Part shown: piece after piece, positions 9,174-18,032 of the stretch
Numbering within the stretch: position 1 is the first letter of the stretch
Layout of the letters: every line of letters starts with the position of its first letter
NCBI RefSeq assembly: GCF_000521485.1
Contig: NZ_BAVS01000005.1
Location: 1-64,000 of the forward strand
DNA: 64,000 nucleotides
Direction: 5' to 3'
Source: Gracilibacillus boraciitolerans JCM 21714
Lineage (GTDB): Bacteria; Bacillota; Bacilli; Bacillales; Amphibacillaceae
Translations under genes and position numbers: made by a program
The notes under the pieces: generated by a model
What the model saw: only the letters and a program-made list of their open reading frames with translations
Database searches by the model: none
Told to the model about the DNA's origin: nothing

Positions 9174-11140
9174 TTAAAATATGATTTCAATTTCTTTAGT
9201 AGCTTCATAATAGTTAACCTGCGCACCAAGATTCTCTGTTACAAAACGAATTGGAATAAATGTTGTACCATTTCGAATTTCAGGTGCAGCATCAATTGTT
9301 TGATATCTATTATTCACTTTAACTTTTTTTATACCTTCATTTAAACAAGTGAATCTTCACCGTTACTTATAGTAATTTGTTTTGTCTTCTCATTCCATCC
9401 AACTTTAGCACCAAGTGTTTCACTAATAAAACGAAGCGGAACAAATGAACGTCCTTCTTTAAACGAAACTGGTGCTAATAATTGTAAGGATCCTTTTTCA
9501 TTAAAGACTGTTTTTTCATCAATAAATAGATTTAATGTATTTTTATTTGCCTTTATTATATCAGGTCCTTTCTTAAATGAAACAGCCTTTTTACCAGCTG
9601 CCTTTCCTTTTGAATCATAAGCAGTCACAACTAATTTATTTGTTCCTTTTTGAAGTTTAGCGTGATCTAAGTAAAACTCGAAAGGATATTGTTTACTTTC
9701 AGAAAGTAGCTTGCCATTCAGCTCATAAACAACTTTATTAATATATGGATCATATGTTTTTATAAATCCTAATCCATTTACGGAATGAAACAACGAACTA
9801 CCTTGAAGTAAACTGGATGTATTTAAGAGAGCATCTTCTCCATCAACGTTTGGTCCATTAACCACTTCTGAAAGGAAATAAGGTTGCTTAAGCATTTTTT
9901 TATATGCAGATAACATTTGATTATTTCTCAATAAATTAAAATTATTTAACCTTCTACCATGATTAATATTGTTACCATTTATCGTATCCACGTTAAACCA
10001 GTGGACCGCTTTAATATTCGGATACTTCATTTGCAACCCATGGTAAAACATTAAGAGTTTTGTTGTACCAAATTTTGTAACATCGGTATTACCTACTGAA
10101 CTAAAATGACTGGCAGCATATTCTCCGATCATCATCGGTTTTTTAGATGCATATTTCTGATAAAAATCATCCACTAAATCCAGTGGATTAACATCTTCTG
10201 CTGGTTTATTAGGATCTCCATTAAAAAAAGGAACACTATAAAGATTCATACCTACCCAATCAACAACATCATCTCCTGGATAGTAGGCATCTATATTCTT
10301 TTCAGGTACACTATTTGGTACCCATGCCATTGCAACATTAGGAGCTTCTTCTTTCATTACCTTAGCAACAAGTGAAAATTTTTGCTTGTAAAGTTCTGGA
10401 TCGCCATTCCAAGGAACCCATTCTCCATTCATTTCTGATGCATAACGTAAAAAGACGGGGATACCTGAATCATTTGCATCACGTGCAAACTGTCGTAAAT
10501 ACTCGTTGTCCTTAACTGCATTTAATCCTTCTTCTGGCTCAAATGCTATTTGTATCGAACCACCAACTTCTTTTACTTGCTTTGCAAATTCAGCTGGAAA
10601 TGGCAAACCATAATTAAGATACTTAAAGTATACCGCATGATCTTTACCTGTTACTGAATTAAAGTCTCGATATTTATTTACTGAATTAGTTTCTTGTTCT
10701 ATGTAAGCACCCACATACATACCACTAGTTGGTTCATATTTACCAAGTTGCTGTTTGGGTAATTGCACTTCTTCACTTATAAAAAGATCGATTTCCGTAT
10801 ATAATGCATCACCTTTACTCTTTACTGCGTTATATGTATCTAAATACCCCCCCAAATTCCGAAAAATATCTGCTTCAAGATAATATGTTTCTGCAGCCTT
10901 TTGAAATTGATTTGTTTTTTCATATGATATGGCAAGTTTTCTATAAGTACTTGCTTTTGGCGCCACTTTGGCTGCCCTTTCCAATTTAATAATTGCCTCG
11001 TTATATTTACCTTTTTCCATTAATTCGACACCTTGCTGATAGTCTTCCCATTCATTCGCAGAACTCTCTTGCGGGTAGGCTAATAAAAAAATCGCAAAGA
11101 GTAGCGGAAGTACTTTTAAAAACGTATTTTCTTTTTTCAA
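9174..11140 (-). CDS. Secreted TPR / GH26-like hydrolase with C-terminal stalk domains
   Basis: A protein of about 655 residues starting at TTG (GAAGGGTG upstream). A signal peptide ends near SSA-NEW (about 28). Two or three TPR units (about 30-105) precede a GH26-like catalytic domain (about 130-410). The acid/base Glu lies in YASEMNGEW (about 235) and the second Glu in MIGEYAAS (about 338). An Ig-like linker follows, then copper-amine-oxidase-like stalk modules, one ending VGWNEKTKQITIS. A frame break near 9345 hides a second stalk module ending in VNYYEATKEIEI. An Asn-Leu-Gly-Gly stretch near 10850 sits on a seven-C run and may hold an extra Gly. It is the better preserved relative of the gene at 612-2355. 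Polymer trimming near the MBOAT/SGNH pair is inferred. Confidence 0.8.
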
Positions 11141-11330
11141 AAAAAGTCACACCCTTCTATTGTTGTCATGCTAGTATATCATACTTTTTTACTAGAATGA
11201 TAGATTTTAGATTATTCTGGTATTACTACTATTATTTAGAAGATAATTCATTGCAAACATATACTTATTTTTCGACATTTTTTTTACAAACTATCAAAAT
11301 ACATATATTTAAGCCTTTAATTTGCAAATG

Positions 11331-12191
11331 CTATTTTGATATAAACATTTGTGTCCAATAATACTTATATCCCTGTTCTCCTTCTGCAAAGCCAATTCCA
11401 ATATGCGTATAGCTTTCTCGTAAGATATTCTTACGATGGCCTTCACTATTCATCCAAGCTGTCATAACTGAGGAAGGAGTTGTTTGTCCGGCTGCAATGT
11501 TTTCTCCTGCAGATCTGTATAAGATATTAAAGTGCTGCATCATATCAAAAGGCGAACCATAAGTAGGAGAAGTATGGGAAAAATAGCCGTTAAGTAACAT
11601 ATCTTTAGACTTTTCTCTTGCAACATCACTTAATGCTGTATCGAGTTTTAATTCCGAGATCCCTTTTTTGCTTCTTTCTTCATTTACTAGAGTTAAAACC
11701 TTTAACTCAAAATCAGCTATTTGGGAATGATCTGGTATTTGTAAACCTGCTTCAGAAGACAATGATACGGTTCTATTAGCATAATCCCATCCGACTGTAT
11801 AACCAAGTAACTCACAAGTTACTCTCAATGGAATATAAGTTCTATTATTAATAATTTGCGACGGGACATCTGTAGGATAATACTTGATTATATTATTAAC
11901 CTGTTTTTGAACATGCGTATTTCCAATAGACATTACGATTGTATTCTCACCTAAATGAATTCGAACTGTTCTAATATTTTCCTGCCAAATAACACTAGCT
12001 CCTGCTTCTGTAAACACCTTTCTTACAGGAATAAGCGTTCTACCTTCTTTTATAATAGGTTTCACATCAGTAAACTGGATTTGTTCATTATCTAAAATAA
12101 CTTTAATATCTTCCTGAGCAGATACTGTACTAGAATATAACAAGGAAAGAAAAAGGAACAGAGAAAATATAAAACCTTTTTTGAGTGTCAT
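11331..12191 (-). CDS. Secreted CAP-domain protein with stalk modules
   Basis: A 286-residue protein. A signal peptide is cut near VSA-QED (about 25). Two copper-amine-oxidase-like stalk units follow (about 30-90 and 95-150), with the typical GRTLIPVRKVFTEAGASVIW and NRTYIPLRVTCELLGYTVGW. A YkwD-like CAP/SCP domain fills about 160-285, with NEERSKKGISEL, HTSPTYGSPFDMM, AGENIAAGQ and GHRKNILRESYTHIGIGF. CAP domains of this class occur in wall-associated bacterial proteins; their activity is unclear. It shares the stalk design with both GH26-like proteins, suggesting a common wall-binding role. It is transcribed divergently from the MBOAT gene. Confidence 0.85.
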   Translation of the reverse strand: MTLKKGFIFSLFLFLSLLYSSTVSAQEDIKVILDNEQIQFTDVKPIIKEGRTLIPVRKVFTEAGASVIWQENIRTVRIHLGENTIVMSIGNTHVQKQVNNIIKYYPTDVPSQIINNRTYIPLRVTCELLGYTVGWDYANRTVSLSSEAGLQIPDHSQIADFELKVLTLVNEERSKKGISELKLDTALSDVAREKSKDMLLNGYFSHTSPTYGSPFDMMQHFNILYRSAGENIAAGQTTPSSVMTAWMNSEGHRKNILRESYTHIGIGFAEGEQGYKYYWTQMFISK

Positions 12192-12348
12192 TGTTACTAC
12201 CTCCTAATTTGCTTCATAATAAAAGTATAGCATACTATTAATCACCTTTTTAAAATACATTTATTATTTTAAGTATAGAAGTTGAGTTATTTATAGTATA
12301 ATATGATAAGTAATTTTATTTATTAATTTGGGGGGGGATTCAGTCACG

Positions 12349-13797
12349 ATGCTTTTTAACTCTTTTGAATTTATATTTGTTTTTCTCCCTATCGTAGTGA
12401 TCGGGTACTTTATATTAAATAAATATTGGACAACTCCTGGAAAAGTATGGTTAGTAATTGCTAGTTTCGTTTTTTACGGTTGGTGGAATCCAATTTATGT
12501 ACTTCTACTGATTACATCTATCATTTCAAATTATACAATTGGTATTTACATAAGCAAAGCAGTTCAAAAGGATAAAAGAAAATTATTTTTAAGTATTGGA
12601 CTCATTATTAACATTGGTATATTAGGATATTTTAAATATTACGATTTTTTTATTGAGAATATTAACTTTGTTTTTCAAACAGATTTTAATTTATTACACA
12701 TTATTCTTCCACTCGCTATTAGCTTTTACACATTTCAGCAAATTGCATATCTAGTGGACATGTATAGAAATGAAGTGAAAGAAAATAGTTTTTTAAATTA
12801 TGTACTCTTTATATCCTTTTTTCCACAGTTAATAGCTGGTCCAATCGTTCAGCATAAAGAAGTCATGGAACAATACTTGAATATGACAAAAAAATCTATG
12901 AATTGGGAAAATATTTCAAAAGGACTTTTTATTTTTTCAATAGGCTTATTTAAAAAAGTCGCAATAGCTGATACATTTGCTGTATGGGTAAATCAAGGGT
13001 TTTCTCAAACTGATTCATTAACTTTTTTCGATAGCTGGATCACCACTCTTTCTTACACATTTCAATTATATTTTGACTTTAGCGGCTACACAGATATGGC
13101 TATAGGGATAGCTCTATTATTTAATATTTATTTACCAATTAATTTTAACTCACCATATAAAGCACGTACTATTCGAGAATTCTGGCAAAGATGGCACATT
13201 ACTTTATCAAAGTTTTTAGGCAAATATATTTATATTCCTTTAGGTGGCAATCGATTCTCCAACAGAAGGACTTATCTCAATCTGTTCTTAGTATTTACTA
13301 TTAGCGGCTTATGGCATGGAGCAGAATGGACGTTTATCACATGGGGGGGCTCGATGCATGGCATTGCTTTGATCATCAATAGAGCGTGGTATAAAGCAGG
13401 ATTTAAAATGAATGCTATTCTTGCATGGTTTATTACATTTAATTTTATTAATATCACTAGGGTATTTTTCCGATCCCCTGATTTTTCTACAGCACTCAGT
13501 ATTTTAGGAACTATGTTCGGGTTCAGAGGGTTTGGTATGCCTCAACAGTTACTTACAAAATTTAATATGAATTGGTTAGATAATCAAATATATACTTATC
13601 AACTAACAGAAGATATGTGGTTAACTATCCTGTATCTTTTAGCAGCTTTTATCGTCACAATATTTTTAAAGAATTCTGTTGAAATAACTCGCTCGCTTAA
13701 ACCAAATCCGTTATATTCTTTATATGCAGCGATACTATTTATCTATTCGACATTACACTTGTATCAAGTAACCGAATTTATTTACTTTAACTTCTAA
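12349..13797 (+). CDS. MBOAT O-acyltransferase (AlgI/DltB-like)
   Basis: A 482-residue polytopic acyltransferase that would move acetyl groups across the membrane to a polysaccharide. Start at 12349 is chosen because the G-rich ribosome site lies nine bases upstream and MLFNSFEFIFVFLPIVV is the usual AlgI start. Family motifs are clear: SFYTFQQIAYLVD, YFDFSGYTDMAIG, REFWQRWHITLSKF, YIYIPLGGNR and SGLWHGAEWTFITWG, which carries the catalytic His. In this family WG and HG are separated by two residues; here a seven-G run gives WGGSMHG, one extra Gly. The SGNH gene 15 bases downstream completes a typical O-acetylation pair. Confidence 0.88.
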   Translation: MLFNSFEFIFVFLPIVVIGYFILNKYWTTPGKVWLVIASFVFYGWWNPIYVLLLITSIISNYTIGIYISKAVQKDKRKLFLSIGLIINIGILGYFKYYDFFIENINFVFQTDFNLLHIILPLAISFYTFQQIAYLVDMYRNEVKENSFLNYVLFISFFPQLIAGPIVQHKEVMEQYLNMTKKSMNWENISKGLFIFSIGLFKKVAIADTFAVWVNQGFSQTDSLTFFDSWITTLSYTFQLYFDFSGYTDMAIGIALLFNIYLPINFNSPYKARTIREFWQRWHITLSKFLGKYIYIPLGGNRFSNRRTYLNLFLVFTISGLWHGAEWTFITWGGSMHGIALIINRAWYKAGFKMNAILAWFITFNFINITRVFFRSPDFSTALSILGTMFGFRGFGMPQQLLTKFNMNWLDNQIYTYQLTEDMWLTILYLLAAFIVTIFLKNSVEITRSLKPNPLYSLYAAILFIYSTLHLYQVTEFIYFNF

Positions 13798-13812
13798 GAA
13801 AGGAGGATAAAT

Positions 13813-14823
13813 ATGTCCTTTAAATCTTTTGTTGTTATATTTTTTATCATTACTGTACTCGGATTAGGACCTGTAGCTGCATTCAATTATTTCATAGATC
13901 CATTGTGGACATTTAATCATAGTCACGAGTATAATGATGTTCAAGTTAACATTAACGAACGCCAGTTGAAAGTAAATCAGATTCACTATAGTGATGATTT
14001 TGTCTATAATACATTATTAATAGGAAGTAGTAGAACTACCTATATCAATCCACATAACTTCAATAATATGAATGTGTATAATTTTGCAGCTAGTGATTTA
14101 TCTTTTAAGGAATATAAGAGCATGATTGACTTTGCAAAAGAGGAAAAAGGCAGTGATTTTGAAAGAATTATCATTGGTGTAGACTTTAATAAAAGTAGTC
14201 TCAAAGAGAGCCATGAAGATATAAACATAGATAAATATATAGAAAACATAGAAAACCCTCTTTATCGTTACGAAAATTTGATTTCTTTAGATGTTTTAAA
14301 ATATTCGAGGAAAAATTTTCGAATTTCAAAGGCGGATAAAATCGTTCAGCTCAGAAATTACAATCGTGAAAACACCGCTTTCGCCAAACGTTTTCAACTA
14401 GAATCAATAATTGACGAAACAGAGAAAAAAATTATAAAGTTTCGCAATGTATTTTATGGAGAAAATTACCAATACAATCCAGAATTTAAAGAGGTATTAG
14501 AAGAATTAAAAAGTGAAAACCCAAATACAAAATTTATTATTTTTACCTCACCAATCTCTGCACCGTTGTTTAATGCTCTCGCAGAAGAAGGAAACTTGGA
14601 TGACTATTATCATTGGTTAAATGAAATTATTGATGTCTTTGGAGGTGTTTATAATTTCATGTATCCGAATTCTGTTACCAAAGATTTATCAAATTATTTC
14701 GATGGTCATCATTATTATCCTAATGTTGGAAAAATGATTGCTGAAACAATTAGTAGTGATAAACCACAAGGTGTTCCTGAAGATTTTATAAGATATGAAA
14801 CAGAACCATTTGAGATTGAATAA
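13813..14823 (+). CDS. SGNH-like protein partnering the MBOAT acyltransferase
   Basis: A 336-residue protein with one N-terminal membrane anchor (about 5-25), so the body faces outside. LLIGSSRTTYINP (about 72) resembles the Ser block of SGNH/DltD-type acyltransferases. DGHHYYPNVGK (about 298) supplies the late Asp-x-His block. AAGGAGG eight bases before the ATG is an excellent ribosome site, and the short gap to the MBOAT gene indicates one operon. In AlgI/AlgJ-X and DltB/DltD pairs the second protein completes acyl transfer to the polymer. The acceptor here is unknown; the neighbouring polysaccharide hydrolases suggest an exopolysaccharide. Confidence 0.75.
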   Translation: MSFKSFVVIFFIITVLGLGPVAAFNYFIDPLWTFNHSHEYNDVQVNINERQLKVNQIHYSDDFVYNTLLIGSSRTTYINPHNFNNMNVYNFAASDLSFKEYKSMIDFAKEEKGSDFERIIIGVDFNKSSLKESHEDINIDKYIENIENPLYRYENLISLDVLKYSRKNFRISKADKIVQLRNYNRENTAFAKRFQLESIIDETEKKIIKFRNVFYGENYQYNPEFKEVLEELKSENPNTKFIIFTSPISAPLFNALAEEGNLDDYYHWLNEIIDVFGGVYNFMYPNSVTKDLSNYFDGHHYYPNVGKMIAETISSDKPQGVPEDFIRYETEPFEIE

Positions 14824-14940
14824 TATTAAAGTATCTTAAGTGCCTCATGATCTCCATAAGTATCGGAGTGCGTAGAATCCAAAACAAAAATGATGGCCTT
14901 TGACTCTCAGAATTGGCGCGAGCCGAAAATCCACTTTACA

Positions 14941-15112
14941 AAGTTAATTGAGGCCGTGCCAGCCGGCATAGAATACACTACGAAAGCTCTGCTTGAGTAG
15001 ATGTTGCACTTTTACCCTTGGGTGAAATTGAAGTAATGGGCCGAAGCATTGGACATACACATAAAAACATTTCAAATGGCCACATAAAGTTTTTACAATT
15101 TATACTCCTTTA
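14941..15112 (-). repeat. Dispersed repeat family B, copy 2
   Basis: Reverse-complement relative of 8096-8262. Matching blocks include ATACACTACGAAAGCTCTGC, GATGTTGCACTT and CACATAAAAACATTTCAAAT. The two copies flank the 8.4-14.8 kb GH26/CAP/MBOAT block in inverted orientation. Confidence 0.7.
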
Positions 15113-15245
15113 CACACGAGAATTACGCAAACGGTAGGAATAAATTTGTAGATGTCCTGATTATATAGCTTGCGCAAACTCGTGACTTCAATCGTGAAGA
15201 TATAGGGGGGGTTAGTAAGTAACTTATCCCATTTCCTTACCCAAT

Positions 15246-15300
15246 CTGTCCTCTATACGTTAACAATTGTCTTTTTTTTGGGGTCTGCCCCCTATATCCT
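15246..15300 (+). repeat. REP-like element, left copy
   Basis: CTCTATACGTTAACAATTG is followed by a T tract and the small hairpin GGGG-TCTG-CCCC. A near match lies at 17728-17775. Short GGGG-TCTG-CCCC type hairpins next to a Y1 transposase fit REP elements served by RAYT enzymes, a relic of which lies between the copies. Confidence 0.55.
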
Positions 15301-15468
15301 TAAACTCCATGTGACGCTCGATCCAACATTCCCTCTCATGAAAGAATAGTTAACTAATGCTGTGGGATACCTTGCTTCTCCACTTCACTCGTCACTATCT
15401 ATGATCCCATTGTTAATTACAATTAAATTCTCCAATTGTCTCATATAACTCATTTTTTTGACCTCTTT

Positions 15469-15497
15469 TTGGCTTTTATGCTTTAATTATTTATAAT
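15469..15497 (+). promoter_or_regulatory. Candidate sigma-A promoter for xre-comK
   Basis: TTGGCT and a perfect TATAAT are separated by 17 bases, about 210 bases before the xre start. No other promoter-like pair stands out closer to the gene. Confidence 0.4.
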
Positions 15498-15707
15498 TTG
15501 AGCGTGAACGCAAATTTAGTCTATATCCCCCATCCTGGAACTAATAGTTGCAAATTTCATACACGCATCAACCTGCTTAACTCTCCACCAAGTGGCCTTG
15601 AATCATGAGGAAGTTGAGCACGCTATACAATACGTGACACTGCACGTACTCATCCTTATTCCTTTCTATGATAATAGATACAAAGGGTTATGAGGGGGGG
15701 TATTACA

Positions 15708-16007
15708 GTGGCAAATCAACCAAGCATTCATGGTATTATTCTCGGATATTGTATTAGGCATTATCGGGAGGCATTACAAAAGGATAACCCGAAGTGGACA
15801 CAGCACTTCGTAGGGGGGGAATCAGCAGGGCTTGATCCAGAACATTATAGCAAAATTGAACGTGGGAAATATCCACATACCTCATTCATAACGGTAGCGA
15901 ACATTGCGAGAACATTAGATTGTTCCTTAGATACACTGTTTGAACATTATGAAAAGGAACTAGCAAACTATTATAAAAACCGATTGGATGATAATGATGG
16001 AGACTAA
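15708..16007 (+). CDS. XRE-family helix-turn-helix regulator upstream of comK
   Basis: About 99 residues. The GTG start is preferred because AGGGG-type ribosome site bases lie seven bases before it; an ATG six codons earlier would put the ribosome site inside the gene. The helix-turn-helix spans about 10-75, with HYSKIERGKYPHTSFITVANIARTLD typical of XRE proteins. A Phe-Val-Gly-Gly stretch near residue 36 sits on a seven-G run and probably has one extra Gly. The end overlaps the start of comK, so the two products are likely coupled. A regulator made with comK could repress, activate or buffer competence entry. That is inference; it is not one of the named competence regulators I know. Confidence 0.75.
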   Translation: MANQPSIHGIILGYCIRHYREALQKDNPKWTQHFVGGESAGLDPEHYSKIERGKYPHTSFITVANIARTLDCSLDTLFEHYEKELANYYKNRLDDNDGD

Positions 16008-16442
16008 TTATCGCATCACCACCAACACATTAGCTCTCTTCCCAATGCATGATCTACATCGTCAGTCAACCATATTCGAAGTTAATACCTCCCTCACAAG
16101 TAACCAAAAATCATTAGACATTATTAAAGAAAACTGCTTACATTATGGTTCTACTTATCATGGTCGCAAAGCATCTGTACAACATCATCTGGGATATCAA
16201 CAAAAAACACCCATCCTATTCACCCAACAAAGGGCATCTATGCTTACCCAACACAATCACCATCTGCATTTGAATGCATTTGGCTTTTCTTCCATGCCAT
16301 TACACATATAGAAAAAGATAAGCAGCAAACAAAGGTTCGTTTCATCAATGGAAAAACCATCACATTAACCATCTCCTATCACACCTTACAAAAGCAACAC
16401 GATCGCTCTGGATGTTGTAAAACCATTTTCACAAACACATAA
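15997..16442 (+). CDS. comK: ComK competence transcription factor (frame broken)
   Basis: About 148 residues once rejoined. The first part reads YRITTNTLALFPMHDL, then DIIKENCLHYGSTYHGRK and LGYQQKTPI, matching the ComK pattern NDTMALLP, DIID..C.YYGSSFKGRK and LG.THKAPI. Near 16229-16234 the frame shifts, and GIYAYPTQSPSAFECIWLFF then HITHIEK and INGKTITLTISYHTLQKQ continue the family to TAA at 16442. The break sits at AAAGGG, where one missing base (probably GGGG read as GGG) explains it. ComK activates DNA-uptake genes in Bacillus. It is shorter than the 192-residue B. subtilis protein at its C-terminus. Overlap with xre suggests coupling. Confidence 0.8.
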
Positions 16443-16455
16443 TATAATACATGTG

Positions 16456-16832
16456 AGAAGAAGATATCGAAGCAATCCAGCAGTGGACCGGAAATTCCGT
16501 TTTGATACTTTTGAATTTCCTTTGGACTACAGGTACAATATCAATTTTTCGCTCCATGATACCCACATGGACAGGGATTCAAAGCTGAAATTAGTTGAAA
16601 ACGAGCAGGAATAGGTTACCGTATCTTGTGCTCGACTAATAGTAACTTTACCACTTTCCAATGGTTCACGAAGCATATCTAATGTTTTTCTGGTGAACTC
16701 AGGCAATTCATCGAGAAACAGTACTCGATGATGAGCAAGGGAAGCTTCACCAGGCTTGGGATTACTCCCCCCCTCACCAACAAGCGTAACATAGGAAGAC
16801 GAATGATGTGGCGAACGAAAAGGAGGGATTCG
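16456..16832 (-). pseudogene. comM (YifB, Mg-chelatase-like AAA ATPase) internal fragment
   Basis: Residues here match only the middle of Com[31 protein letters not shown], the Walker B-type [10 protein letters not shown] and [16 protein letters not shown]. After a one-base shift near 16620 the frame continues [19 protein letters not shown], meets TGA, then [20 protein letters not shown]. Both the ATPase N-terminus and the C-terminal domain are missing. The fragment is fused in frame to the tail of a RAYT relic and lies convergent to comK. ComM-type helicases promote branch migration during natural transformation. Confidence 0.8.
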
Positions 16833-17390
16833 GTTAGATTGACGTTGCTCTTGTACGCTCATTTGCAAAAATTTCTTATCATGTTCTGTTTTCGATTCAG
16901 GAAAAAAGCTGAGAATTCTGCCTGTACTTACAAGGGAACTGTGATTTAGATTGATATAATCAAAATAACTACCCCCCCATTTATAATCATATAAATTCTG
17001 CACCATATTGGCACGAATCGGATTCAAATGAATATACTTATTTACTTCTAATTCGTATTCAACTGTTGTCAGCAGCTCAGCACCATAGCGACTTTCAAAT
17101 ACATGACCTGTAAAATGGTATTTGTGATTAAAATAGTTGGCATAATGAGAATGGATGTGTTTCATGATGTTCCCTGTAGGGTGATCGATTACTTCGATCT
17201 AAAGATGAATGTGGTTCGTCATGAGGCAATAGCTCTGAAGAATAAATGGGGTGCGTTCTTTTACTTCTTCCACTAACCGGAGATATTCCAGCTTATCTTC
17301 CTCGTCATGAAATAACGTCGTTCGACGAATCCCAATACTGGTAATATGAAACCTCTCACCAGGATACAAAACCCGTTTCTTTCTAGGCAA
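16833..17390 (-). pseudogene. REP-associated Y1 transposase (RAYT), nonsense-mutated
   Basis: From the TTG start at 17390 (AGAGGAG upstream) it reads PRKKRVLYPGERFHITSIGI and CLMTNHIHL, which holds the HUH metal-binding His pair. A TAG at 17201-17199 replaces the expected Gln/Leu codon; the same frame then resumes with [39 protein letters not shown] and [13 protein letters not shown], all family signatures. Single-strand REP excision/insertion is the known role of these enzymes. The stop should inactivate it. Its C-terminal tail runs directly into the comM fragment. Confidence 0.8.
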
Positions 17391-17727
17391 AAGATAAACT
17401 CCTCTTACTATACTATACTGTTTATGTCTATAATAAAGAATAAAGAAAAGAGAGAAAGGCAAAAACGAAACGAATGAAATAGAATGTATGAGGAAACATG
17501 AAGAATTTACTCTTATTTTATATTATTCTACACAGCATCAAAATATCCTGCAAATTTCTACAAAGTTTTTTATTTTTTAAGCATCTATGTTCAAAAGGAC
17601 AAGATGTACATTTCACACATGCTCAAATATTCACATTGAACAATCAGAAATAACGGATATATTATCTTTTAATAAACAATACACACGCCAATTTTCCCTA
17701 TATATCTATACAAACCCACAGACTTTT

Positions 17728-17775
17728 CTCTATACGTAAACAATTGTCTTTTTTGTGGGTCTGCTCCCTATTTCT
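17728..17775 (+). repeat. REP-like element, right copy
   Basis: CTCTATACGTAAACAATTG, a T tract, then GTGGGTCTGCTCCC, closely matching 15246-15300 in the same orientation. The two copies bracket xre, comK and the RAYT-comM relic. Confidence 0.55.
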
Positions 17776-17780
17776 AATGT

Positions 17781-18032
17781 CTAGTGTTTGTTCTTATTTA
17801 ATATCTTCTTTAATAATTCTTCATTTTTTTTCTTTAATGTAGTTGTTTCATCATCGAGAATTTTATAACTATCTACTTTGCATTTTTCATTAATAGTAGC
17901 CTCGATTACATCCCCATCAGTAATATTTTCTTGAAAATCACTTCTGGCAACAACCACTTGTTCCATTTCATTTTCTTTAGAGAGGAGGGTCACCAATTCA
18001 TTTTCAATGGAATCAACTATAAATTTTCTCAT
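17781..18032 (-). CDS. DUF3006-like small protein
   Basis: An 83-residue protein: MRKFIVDSIENELVTLLSKE, a compact beta-rich domain to about residue 58, then a Lys/Asn-rich tail that should be helical. DUF3006 proteins are commonly encoded beside secreted ComEC-like metallo-hydrolases, and here the ATG overlaps the hydrolase stop (TAATG). Co-translation and a shared task are therefore likely. Its biochemical role is not known to me. Confidence 0.7.
   Translation of the reverse strand: MRKFIVDSIENELVTLLSKENEMEQVVVARSDFQENITDGDVIEATINEKCKVDSYKILDDETTTLKKKNEELLKKILNKNKH

Larger units (their letters stand above)
14824..15707. other. Long spacer with repeats before xre-comK
   Basis: No credible gene. 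The stretch holds repeat B copy 2 (14941-15112), a REP-like hairpin (15246-15300) and a promoter-like pair (15469-15497). The remainder shows no further structure that I can support. Confidence 0.6.

Noticed and set aside
16527-17165. A single novel transposase-ATPase fusion protein
   Set aside because: The upstream HUH half is cut by a stop and the ComM part is an internal fragment with its own shift and stop; it is a relic.
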